Part shown: one piece after another, positions 23,036-32,537 of the stretch
Numbering within the stretch: position 1 is the first letter of the stretch
How the letters are laid out: every line of letters starts with the position of its first letter
Assembly (NCBI RefSeq): GCF_907164915.1
Contig: NC_061862.1
Span: forward strand, 135,647,520 to 135,711,519
DNA: 64,000 nt
Direction of reading: 5' to 3'
Origin: Impatiens glandulifera
Taxonomy: Eukaryota; Streptophyta; Magnoliopsida; Ericales; Balsaminaceae
Notes under the pieces: generated by a model
Seen by the model: only the letters and a program-made list of their open reading frames with translations
The model's database searches: none
What the model was told of the DNA's origin: nothing
Made by a program: the position numbers and the translations under genes

Positions 23036-23644
23036 CTGTATAGATGTCTCTATGCTGACGTCTCTATACGGATGTCAATATTGTTATACAATGATGTTGA
23101 GGTTATCGTCGTTTCCAAATCCCCACATACCTATGATTGTTGTAATCCATGGTGCCTCTTCTAATAAACTGGATGCACAAAGGCGGTAACAACACTAGTG
23201 ATTTAACAAATAATACATAACAACGAAGTATTTTATATATATTCTCAAGCCGTAAAACAAAAATGGATTTCTTAAATGCAAGAAATCAGAAAAATTGTAA
23301 CTCTTCACATTTTGTCATTATGTTTATTTGAATGGCCTCAGGAAATTATGTTGATAAATAAGTCAAGAACACCATCAAAAAGGTCAATGAAAAATAATAT
23401 GTGAGCAAATCACGGCAGATTGAAAAAGCGTACACACTCCACATAACTTCGTACAAATGATTAACTATTATAAAAAAAAGACTAGACAAACGAACAAACA
23501 TGGAAACCTTATAGAGCTCCTTCGCTCACTAGTCTTTTAAGACATACATACTAGTGATACCTTCGTGGTTGGTGAGTGGTTATTTTATTTATGGTATCAC
23601 ATTGTTTGTTTTATCTCATTAAATGATTTTTATGTGATAATAAC
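23036..23644. other. Spacer without recognised gene
   Basis: No coding pattern recognised. It lies between two minus-strand retroelement LTRs. A tggtatcac word at about 23590 resembles an initiator-tRNA primer site, but no LTR end adjoins it. Confidence 0.4.
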
Positions 23645-25329
23645 TGATAGGATCGTTGTATCAATAGAGACCTGGGTCTGACTATTGTTAGCAACTTCGG
23701 ATAAACGGATTGATAGAAAGCTTGTTAGGGATTATATCACTTTCTTTTATTCGCAAAACATTCACAAACTCTGAAGCGATTCAAGTGTGGAACTGTTTGT
23801 TTGGGTTTAGAAGCTTGAACCAATGAATGATGAAAGACAGAAGGTAAGAATACAAGAAGTTTGTTATGGATGTTCAGAGCTAACTCTCCTACTCACCCCA
23901 TTTTCCAACAACCAGAAGGATTTCACTAAACTTCTTTGAATCAAATACATCTTCTAAATAGCTAACACTTTGTTGAACTAAACAAACTCTGTTCACTTAC
24001 AATATGATCAATATATCTCTCAGCTAAAATAGTGTTTTTTTATTCTCTCTCTTGACTTGGAAAAATGATATATATAGTAGTAAGTGCAGAGAGTAATGAG
24101 TGAGAAGATTCATTCAATAACTGGTAGACCGAGATCCAACGTTTCGTATCGTTGTCCTAAACCATCTATTTGTAGGAGAAAGACGACCAACGGGTCGAAT
24201 CTTCTTCATGGACACGTGGCACGCGCTCATAGGATGGCCGCCTAGAAGGACAAAGTACAATAGACTATGTGCTCAATGGAACATGGTCGTACTGAACGTA
24301 GTGCACCAGATATCCTTCTGCAACTGTCCTGTACCGAACAAGTAGCGGAGAGATATTTGCGTACTTGGCGTTCATCTTCATTTGATGCAAATAGTTGGCG
24401 TACTGGTCTGCAAGAGAAGGTGGAGGCACCATTAGACTGCCAAGTCTAAGGGAGTTAGACGCCACGTCTAACAACGAGTTCCATTAGACCACCAAGTCTA
24501 ATGGAGTTAGACTACCACGTCTAACTTCGCATCCCATTAGACTACCACATCTAATGGAGTTAGACTGCAACGTCTAATTATATATCACTTCAGACTAATC
24601 TGAAGGAGTTAGACGTCAACGTCTAAACTATGTGTCTGTTAGACTTGCACATCTAACTACATATATGTTAGACTGACACGTCTAATTACGTATTTGTTAG
24701 ACTGGCACGTCTAACTACGTATCTGTTAGACTGACACGTCTAACTACGTATATGTTTAGATTGACACGTCTACTATGTATATGTTAGACTAACACATCTA
24801 ACTACGTATCTGTTAGATTGACACGTCTAACTGTGTATTTGTTAGACTGACACGTCTAACTAGGTATCTGTTAGAATGACACGTCTAACTACGTATCTGT
24901 TAGACTAGCATGTCTAACTACGTATCTATTAGACTAGCACATCTAACTACGTATCTGTTAGACTAGCACGTCTAATTATGTATCTGTTAGACTGGAACAT
25001 TTAACTACTAACACGTCTAATTAGCCTGCTTAGACTACGTCTAAGTTAGCCAATTTATATGCACCTACATAGAAACAATTAGACGACTTAACTTCATTTA
25101 TATCTAAACATCATCAAAACTCAATTGAATTAACATTTAGTATTTTTCTGTTAATTCTTTACCTTAGTTTTTCCAAACAATTTCTTCTAAGTTAATTAAC
25201 TCTTAATTTTTCCCAACAATAACTTTTATGAACTGTTTTTGAGTGAATTTTCTCATTTAGTTACGATTTACACGATAAAATTGATTAATGAGATTTGTTT
25301 TATTCTTAATTTTTGTAGAATCTCCAACA
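23645..25329 (-). mobile_element. Long solo LTR carrying a minisatellite
   Basis: On the minus strand it starts TGTTGGAGATTCTAC (25329) and ends GATCCTATCA (23645), i.e. TG..CA, about 1.7 kb. Near its 3' side it shares blocks with two other LTRs in this window: GGGGTGAGTAGGAG..TCTGAACATCCAT, the CACTTGAATCG..TTTGTGAATG region and ATAATCCCTAAC (compare 51540-51760 and 19890-19960). It holds the TTAGAC array at 24431-25047. No retrotransposon coding sequence and no matching 5-bp flanks (ataac, gatat) were found, so a solo LTR or a fragment is inferred. Confidence 0.6.
24431..25047. repeat. Palindromic minisatellite TTAGAC-N6-GTCTAA
   Basis: About 22 units. Each carries TTAGAC, a 5-6 bp loop and GTCTAA (for example TTAGACTGACACGTCTAA), so every unit can form a hairpin. 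From about 24640 the spacing is a regular 29 bp with spacer CTACGTATCTG. From 24431 to about 24600 units alternate in pairs, one with the longer stem CCATTAGAC..GTCTAATGG and one with TTAGAC..GTCTAA. The gradient from a two-unit order to a homogenised 29-mer suggests local expansion. Many units contain the ACGT core, CACGTC. Confidence 0.95.
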
Positions 25330-25571
25330 GATATCCGAACTTCTTGTAACAAAAAGGAGTTGTTTGAGGTTGCTTTGAGTGTAAAATTATTTTTATTTCA
25401 TGAAAAATAAAAAGAATGAGTCAAGAATAAAAAATAATCAATAAGAGCTTGTTTAACGTTGGGTTATTACTACAAATTTATATTATTATGATGATTTGTA
25501 ATTATTTTTAGTTATACATCTATAAGATAATAATCAAAATGAAATATCCATTCTTATATTCTAGCGGTAAT

Positions 25572-25715
25572 AATAGATGGATATTCTTAGCCTCTTTGAG
25601 AGGTCTTATGTTCAAGCCGTCAGGTCATAAGCTTAGCGCCTAGTTAAATGGTTAAGTCTGTTTTTGGGTTATGTGCGCTTAACCTCCTTGTGGCCACATT
25701 TTTTCCCAAAAAAAA
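25572..25715 (+). mobile_element. SINE-like, tRNA-related sequence
   Basis: Contains TTATGTTCAAGCCGTCAGG (box B-like TTCAAGCC), followed by cctagttaaatggttaagtc, gggttatgtgcgcttaacct, ccttgtggcc and a T-run. A decayed relative of the second half occurs at 54308-54400 (gcagctaattaaatgtttaa, then gtttgcgggttaaat, then gttgtcccattttttt). The recurrence and Pol III-like words suggest a SINE. Orientation and full length are uncertain. Confidence 0.45.
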
Positions 25716-25974
25716 TAATCAAGATGAAAAATGATGTGTTTAATGTAGTGTAATTAATTGGTTATAGCGTTTCATTTAGCGTAATTGAAAAGTTATAATA
25801 TTAGTCGATGGAATAATATATGAATTACTAAAGGGCTGGTTGGTGGTTTTATGATGAACAATGATGGATCATAATCATATGTTAAGAAATATGATATTGA
25901 TTATTTAAATATAATTAATATAATATATAACATTAATAGATGTCAAAATCCTTTAGAAAAATGTTACGAAAACA

Positions 25975-26190
25975 CGATCGTCACAATCGATACGAACGAC
26001 ACGTTCAACACAATCAACACGAATGGAAAGAATGACACAATCGACACGATATCAATGTCACAGTTCACTTATTGTGGTCGCGGTGTCTAGTCGCTAAGGG
26101 TCGCTTGTGAAATAAAGAACCTGCGCACGATCGACACAATCGACATCATTAATACGATCAACACGAATGGTACGCTATCGACTCTAATAG
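25975..26190 (+). repeat. Degenerate CGACACGAACGACACG word cluster (LINE 5' region)
   Basis: Dense run of short words ATCGACACGAT, CGAACGACACG, CAATCAACACGAA and AATCGACACGATA, interrupted by tcactt..tgtggtcgcggtgtctagtcgc. The order and the interrupting block are matched by 63650-63830. It is GC-rich against its background and may be a transcription-control region of the LINE family. Confidence 0.75.
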
Positions 26191-26330
26191 CTAGGTCAGT
26201 CATTCATCTGTAAGGCTTGGTTGGAAGGTTAGAGTTTCTAATTTACCCTATTCTGTAATGGTTAGGGTTTCTAATGTACCATATTATGTAATTTTTTTGC
26301 TTTGTTATTGTGTTTCATTCTTCATTAAAA

Positions 26331-27480
26331 TGAGAAGAAAGAAAATAAAAAAGAATAAGGAAATCAAAGATTTTTTTATGGAAGGTTTAAGGGAAGGAAC
26401 TGAAAAGGAAATTGATAGGATTGATGAAGAAATAATCTAAAAAAATAGGAAAGCAACAAAGGTAAAGAACCAATTGTTGATAAAAATTCTAAAGAAAATG
26501 TAGTAGAAAAAAGGGAAAAAGGAAATATATGAAAGGTTAGGTATAATGAAAGACAAATCTTTGTCTTAAAAATCAAATCATAAAGCTATTGATGCATGCA
26601 AAGAAATGAGAGATTGTGTTCAACGAAGAGAAAATACAACAAACAACCATCCAATTGAATATACACTATTTTCAAGATTGAAACTTATTGAAGAAGGAAT
26701 AATACAAAAAGATAGTAAATTGGTTAGTGGAAACAGTGAGAGAGCTAATGAAGTCCCCAAAATCAAAAACCTATAGGTAAATTTAGTTTGGAAAAAGAAT
26801 GCAGAAAAAAAAATAGATGTCAAATATAATTGGGTGAGTTTAAAACAAAAGTCAATATTCTCAACTCTTCTTTAGAATTTAAATTGGTCGCTGAAATAGA
26901 GGAGAAATGTATTAAAGAATGGGAAAATGTAGTTTTTATGAACTACATAGGAAAGAACCGTGTATATTTCCCAGTCACCAATGAATCACTAATGAAATAA
27001 TGAGAGCAGAAGAGATTAGAGAAAGTTTCTGCAAACATCTATAATCTCTGTTTTATGCAATTTAAAAAAGGAAAAAACTTGGATGATATTCTAAAAATTG
27101 GTCATACATATATTTGATCCAACTGTTGGAAAAATGGTCTAAAGAATTGAGCCTTCTAAACAAGCCAAAGGAAATAACTCAAATATGGTTCAAGCTTAAA
27201 AACATCCAAGCACACATATATAATGCAGAAGCTCTAAGTCACATTTCTAGTCTATTGGTGAAACCATTATATATGAACTCAATTACAAAGGGAGGAAAAC
27301 ACTTGCTAGAATAAGCATTGAAGTGCATCCTCAAAGTACACTGCCAAAGAACATGACAATTATCGATAGGAAGGAAAAATCCACAGTCATGGAAATCTTA
27401 TATGAATGGAGGTCAAACAAGTGTGTCTTTTGCAATACTTTCTTAAATGTGCAAAATAATTGAAGAAGAGAAGAAAATCC
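26331..27480 (+). pseudogene. LINE ORF1 (DUF4283-type nucleic-acid-binding protein), decayed
   Basis: The frame starts MRRKKIKKNKEIKDFF. The domain follows in pieces: FKLVAEIEEKCIKEWENVVF..NRVYFPVTNESLM (about 26875-27000), then KEITQIWFKLKNIQAHIYN with AEALSHISSLLVKPLYMNS (about 27165-27280), a frameshift, ARISIEVHPQSTLPKN (about 27313), and a single CxxC knuckle KCVFCNTF (about 27420). The pattern IW.KL.N...H..N.EAL..I.S..GKPL is the known core of plant LINE ORF1. At least three stops make it inactive. Confidence 0.75.
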
Positions 27481-27720
27481 TGAAAACCCAGGAATTGGAA
27501 AAGTAGAAAAATGAAATGGAAGAATCAAGAATAAAATTGTATATTGTAAAAGTCAATGACATTGATAAAGATGACAAAAATGATAAAAATATAGAGGAAA
27601 AAAAGCAAGGAAGATAGCAATGAAATTTAAAAAATAGAGGATGCTAAAAAATTTTAATCTGAAAATAAGAAAGATGAACAAGCAAAAGAAGAAAGTAAAA
27701 AAAAATAACAAAAGAGAAAA

Positions 27721-28284
27721 ATAAAGAGCAAACTAGAGTTGTTGATCCTATATATAATTTCACAATATTATTATTATTAATTTTAATTATTACATTTAAA
27801 TAATTAAAATTGAATTTAAAATTAAGCTAATATAAATTTTATGTTATTTATTAAAATACAAATATTTATTATTAAATAGTAATTATATATAATAAAATAA
27901 TAATAGATTACATTTATTATATATTAAAAACTAAACTAAGCTAAGCAACTGTATCCGTTTCAGAATAAAAAAAAATATCCAAATTTTAATAGTTTAGGTG
28001 AGTTTAAGAGTTAAAAAGGTATATAAAATCTGATGATTTTCGTGTAAACTTTTGTAACAGGTGAGTTACAACTTTATACCTCTTTCAATATATTATTAGT
28101 ACCAAAATAAATACTTGAAATAATTTTAAACCATCAAACATTATAATTTACTAGTTTATAACTATTTTATTGAAAAAGTTAGGTAATTAAGTCATGTAAT
28201 TTTAATCATCAAATTTTATTCCAATAGATAAAACATTAAAAATGATTAATATTATTAATTGCATATATATATCAATGTATACAA
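27721..28284. other. AT-rich spacer, 3' flank of the first SPH gene
   Basis: No gene. The last 70 bp (from about 28215: aatagataaaacattaaaaa, then tgattaatattattaattgc) recur just downstream of the SPH pseudogene (38055-38120) and, less well, of the second gene (52890-52940). This 3' flank was therefore copied with the gene. Confidence 0.6.
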
Positions 28285-28707
28285 TTACCATTCGGCTTGT
28301 TCAAAATAATCAAGTTTATTTGGACTTACATAAAAGCCATTCTCATTAACCTTCCAATGACATTGGTATTCTTTTATAGCGTCGTTCCAACAGAATTTGT
28401 TGCCGAGGTGATAATCGAACACAGTGATACTTTTATTTTTGTTATCTATATAAAAATGACAAAAGTAGAGTGTTGTATCCCAAAAGTTCATACGAAAACG
28501 CCAATTGAATTCCATTCCTTCTCTCAATAAGTGAACACCAAGGTCATCATCACCTGATTTACATCTTACTATCAACGGTGATGGAACATCTATCATCTCA
28601 CTGTAAATATGTATCTCGCCGTGAATACCAAGAGAAATTGTAGGGTGACTTTGAATGATAAGCATAAACAAAATAGAAATAAAATGAAAAGGGATAACCG
28701 ATCCCAT
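28285..28707 (-). CDS. S-protein homologue (plant self-incompatibility S1 family), secreted
   Basis: 140 codons, intronless, ATG to stop intact. Residues 1-26 are a hydrophobic signal peptide (core FISILFMLII). The mature part has the S1-family pattern: EIHIY..ID at 31-40, RCKSGDDDLG at 48-57, W70 in FNWRF, NFWDTTLYFC at 74-83, VF at 96-97, FCW at 105-107, and YQCHWKVNENGFYVS at 114-128. Four cysteines (49, 83, 106, 116) are in the usual positions for two disulphides. Family members are small secreted proteins; the founder PrsS is the pistil self-incompatibility ligand of poppy, and most homologues have unknown roles. It is about 68% identical over its full length, without gaps, to the gene at 52946. 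Start chosen at the only ATG before the signal peptide. Confidence 0.9.
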   Translation of the reverse strand: MGSVIPFHFISILFMLIIQSHPTISLGIHGEIHIYSEMIDVPSPLIVRCKSGDDDLGVHLLREGMEFNWRFRMNFWDTTLYFCHFYIDNKNKSITVFDYHLGNKFCWNDAIKEYQCHWKVNENGFYVSPNKLDYFEQAEW

Positions 28708-28815
28708 GAAATTTATTTGATGTGAAAATAATTAATGCAAGTATAGAAGAATAGAAGAGAAACAATTCATAAAGTTTTGAACAGGATTTAACCTTCTTTA
28801 CTAACATACATGTAT
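28708..28815 (-). promoter_or_regulatory. Conserved upstream block of the first SPH gene
   Basis: Reading toward the ATG: acatgtatgttagtaaagaa, then ggttaaatcctgttcaaaac, tttatgaattgtttctctt, and ttaattattttcacatcaaa just before the start. The same order is kept upstream of the SPH pseudogene (38400-38520) and of the second SPH gene (53369-53490). The sequence ATATACATGTATG sits where the other copies have a TATTTATAT..GCATGTAT TATA/RY-like stretch. A core promoter here is inference from conservation. Confidence 0.5.
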
Positions 28816-29375
28816 ATTTGTTATGAGAAGTGATATGAGAGGTAGTGGGAGGGAATGATGGGTTATTATATCATTGTTGAAAAAATAATAAAGGGTGAGG
28901 AGAGAGAAGATTGAAAAATTATGTTATTTTTTGAACCAATCAAATTGCATTGCGCTCTTCTCTCACATTCTCTCTCAAATTTCCTCTCCTAATTATTTTT
29001 CATTTTTTATTATCAATTATTGGACTTTTTATATTATTTAAGACCTTCATTAATTGATTACTTGAACATTGTATTTTTTATATGATTTTAAAGATATGCA
29101 TAACATATTAAAGTGTTATTTTTGGTTATCTTTGTATTTATAGTTTTTTTTTTCCTTTTTTAATCTAGATTTTTTTCCTTTTCAATTAAGATTTTTTTTC
29201 TTTTTTAATCTATATTTAATTTATATCAATTGATTTATACAATAATATATATATATATATATAATGATGTACGAGCTTTTCATATCTCTCTTTCCTAGTT
29301 AATTTACATACTTTTCTCACATCATTTATACTTATATTATATATTTATATCATTTTTCATAATAAAATGATTAAA

Positions 29376-29415
<40 letters not shown>

Positions 29416-29785
29416 AAGGAGAAAATATTTATATATGGCAAAGGAAGAATTATATGACAAGAAATTTGAAGCAATTATGTCATTTCTTAAATGAATTAAA
29501 ATTTTATTAGGAGTTTGAATTTTTAGATTTTAAATCTAATAAAGATCGAACCATTTTTATGTATTTTCTTTTTCATTTAATTCTCACTCATTATACTTTT
29601 TCTTATATTATATATCACATATTTTGGGTTGACCCAATCCCTAAACCTAATTTAAACTCAAAATGTTAATTAATTTGGGTTGAGTTGAATATGGGTGGGG
29701 TTTAATTTGGGTTGGGTTAGATTTAATTTGGGTTGGGCTAGATTTAATTTGGGTTGTTTTAATTTATATATTTATATATATAGGA
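28816..29785. other. AT-rich spacer with GGGTTGGGTTAGATTTAATTT repeats
   Basis: No gene. 28840-29000 has purine-rich then pyrimidine-rich ends (gagaggtagtgggagggaat; tctctcacattctctctcaa) as in small MITEs, not delimited. 29680-29757 holds about three ~21-bp units of tttaatttgggttgggttag. TA tracts lie at 29250-29265 and 29385-29412. Confidence 0.55.
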
Positions 29786-30750
29786 CTGCAATAAGTCAGC
29801 TCGTGAGTCGCTTGATCAAAACTTGACTTGAATTTGACTTTGACCAAGTTCGAGCCGAGCTCAAGCTCATATGATATTTGTTGGATACCTTATTTAATAT
29901 TAAAACATAAAATATAAAAAACCTATTTTTTTCATTCTATTTAAAATTAGAGTAATGATATATACAGCACCTTCATACAACACATACCTCATTTGACAAG
30001 AAAGAGAAAATATATCTTAAAAAAAATAAAAGAAAGAGAAAAATATTTTCTCTCTCTTGCCATATGAGATATGTGTTGAATGAAGGTGATATATAAGGGT
30101 GCTGGCCCAGACTTGCTGTGTAATAAGTGAGGCAATTTCCTCAAGCCCAAATATTTTTGGGGCACCAAAATCTTCAAAAAATAAATAAATTATAATGATA
30201 TGTTCATGGGTTTATTTTTAAAAAGCCCATAAATAATAACTGATAACCTATCAATGATAAGCCCTAACTTAATTTGTATCTAAAAAAAATAAAAAACATT
30301 ATCTTACTTGGAGAAAAGAATCGCACAATTCCCATTTTTCAACAAAATCAAGGAAAAAAAATAAGAACAAGCATTCTGGAAAAAAAAAAGGAAACACTTC
30401 CCCCAAACCCCAAGTCCGTCGTCGATCTTCCAGCTTTCCGGAATCGGAGCAGAAAACTCGGTCGTCTCCTTCCCCGAGCTCTTGGGCCTTTTTCGCTCGT
30501 TCCAGCCTTGTTTCTCGGCACTGCACCACTGCCCACTAGAGTTTTTCCTCCAATTTTGGTGAGATTTTGGTTCAATTTACTTAATTATTTTTGGTTGTTA
30601 AGGACTTGTCTGGTGGAATGGTGGATTCACAATGTGTATCTTGTATTATTGCATAGCGGAAGTGCAACATTGTGGTTAATCATAGATTCATAGAATTTTG
30701 GTTAATCTATAAATTTTTAATGCAGATTAGCATTTAGAATTTTATCAAGC

Positions 30751-31516
30751 ATGCCTCCTATAAGAAAACAATTGTCTGGGGCAGAAAAAAGAAAGAAAAA
30801 ACAAAAAGAAGATACTTTAATTCAAAACCAAGTAAGAAGCCTTAATAAGTATTTCACAAGAGATCAAATAGTAGAGCAAGTTGAATGATCGGGAACATAG
30901 TGAATTGAATGAATTTCGCAATGAAGACCCAAAACAGTCTAAAAATGATAACGATGTAAGTATGCCTAAAAGTGACACTGATGGAGATATAAATCAAAAG
31001 ATTTTGTTTCCTTTAAATGTTGATGATCTAGGAAATTGGGACAAAATGCAAAATATTATGGACTTTTTGGTTGAAAGAGGTCCTAAAAGATATGATGATA
31101 TTTTGTTTCCTCTTGATAATACTGGAAGACATTTCAATCCATCACATTATAAGAGACAATTGAGAAATGGTGAGAAAAGTAACAGAAGATGGTTAGTGTA
31201 CTCTATTTCTATGGACAATATCTTCTGTTTTTGTTCCAAGTTATTCAAAACTCAAAGAACCATGGTGAAACTTGGTTATCTAGCTTACGAAGGATACAAA
31301 GATTGGAAGAATATCAGCCGATGCCTTATTTCTTTTCTCCAAGAGTTTAGAGAATCTGTATTTGATCAAGCCTTAGTTGAAGCCGAACATATTGCAAGTG
31401 AAATGGGAATTGAACCTATTTTCCGAGAAAAACGCATCATTTGGAGAAAGAGAAAATTTGATGGTATCAACAATGAAGAGGTAACTCAATCTCCTAAACA
31501 GAATCTTTTCGAGTAA
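30751..31516 (+). pseudogene. hAT transposase N-terminus with TTF-type zinc finger
   Basis: ATG at 30751 follows a clear intron acceptor (ttttaatgcag, about 30725). The frame starts MPPIRKQLSGAEKRKKKQKE with YFTRDQIVEQVE, shifts near 30880, then runs open to 31516. It contains the TTF-domain signature FPLDNTGRHFNPSHYKRQL, RRWLVYSISMDNIFCFCSKL (residues about 75-120 of the second frame), with the CFC pair of zinc ligands. The end (REKRIIWRKRKFD) is the usual start of the next domain, but the catalytic DDE region is deleted. The related function is transposition of this hAT group. Confidence 0.75.
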
Positions 31517-31990
31517 ATTACTTCTTATTTATAATTGATCAATCTCTTTCTTCACTTCAAACTCGGTTTGAACAATTTCAAAAGTACGAAGAAACCTTTG
31601 GGTTTTATTTAGTTTGGAGAAGTTGAAATCTATTGATGACGATGGTCTCTTGAGCTCATGTGTCAATCTTCAAAATTCTTTAACACATGATGGGCACTTT
31701 GATGTTGATGGATCAGATTTATTTCTAGAACTAAAGTTGTTAAGACATTCATTACCGGAGAAGCAAAAAGAGCGATTGATGTGCTGAATTATTTGAAAAC
31801 AATGGATGATTGTTATCCAAATTCCTATACCGCATATCGAGTTTTGCTGACTATACCAGTTACTGTTGCATCTGCGAAAAGTAGTTTTTCCAAATTGAAG
31901 TTGATTAAAACTTATCTTTGATCAACTATGTCGCAAAAATACTAAATGGGTTACCTATGATATCTATCGAGAAAAAAATTATTGAGAAAG

Positions 31991-32526
31991 TGTTGTAGAA
32001 ATCGAATAATAGCACCTGTTTAGCAATTCAGAAATAAACAAGCTACAACAAGGCCTAACAATTCTTTTCCCTTTTGTGTATTCAAATAGGCAGCCAAAAC
32101 AATTGAGCATCAAACAATCAAACAAACAGAGAGCAGGACACCAAGATTTTAAGTGGAAAACCCAAATTAGGTAAAAACCACGGGACACTTCGGCCACTTA
32201 AATCATCCGCTATATCAAATGGGTATACAATGTAGTTCAATACAAGCCTAGAGGTAATCTAACAAAAGTTATCAATTGACCTCATCCTAACTTGTCATTC
32301 ACATACATTATCATCATCATTAAAGATGGCTAACCAAAGGGAGAAGATATAAAGGAAATCAGAAGAAGAACCTGCTGCTTCAATGGAGGAATTGCTGCTT
32401 CAATGAAGGAAGAACTGCTGGAAGAGGGAGAGAGAAAAACTATCTGCTTTTTTTTCTTTTTATTAAATATGCCCTAATGGGTTTATTAATTTGTCAGGCC
32501 CAACTTCCAAATGAGCTGACCCAACA
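31991..32526 (-). repeat. 3' LTR of the copia element
   Basis: On the minus strand TGTTGGGTCAG..CTACAACA, 536 bp. It is nearly identical to the other LTR: two differences in the first 62 bp of the plus strand. It has an extra ~20-bp tandem unit (tgctgcttcaatggaggaat / tgctgcttcaatgaaggaag) that the 5' LTR lacks. Confidence 0.95.
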
Positions 32527-32536
32527 AATCTCCCCC
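32527..32536 (-). promoter_or_regulatory. Polypurine tract
   Basis: GGGGGAGATT on the minus strand, directly before the 3' LTR. It is the expected primer site for plus-strand DNA synthesis. Confidence 0.85.
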
Positions 32537-32537
32537 G

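Larger units (their letters stand above)
25960..27720 (+). mobile_element. LINE (L1-type) remnant: 5' region plus ORF1
   Basis: The 5' region (25975-26300) has the same repeated CGACACGAT/CGAACGACACG words as 63645-63850, followed by the common block taatagctaggtca..attcatctg..ggttggaaggttag..ttctaat. After it comes a Lys-rich leader (26331 on) and a DUF4283-type ORF1. ORF2 (endonuclease/RT) is missing; the A-rich end near 27600-27720 may mark the truncation. Confidence 0.7.

Noticed and set aside
24431..25047. CRISPR-like regular array (about 29-bp period)
   Set aside because: Both repeat and spacer are nearly identical in all units, so it is a tandem minisatellite, and the host is a plant.
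30274..30693. 139-codon plus-strand frame before the hAT transposase
   Set aside because: It spans a C-rich untranslated exon and an intron start (GTGAGAT); the real start lies after the acceptor at about 30725. No homologous motif.
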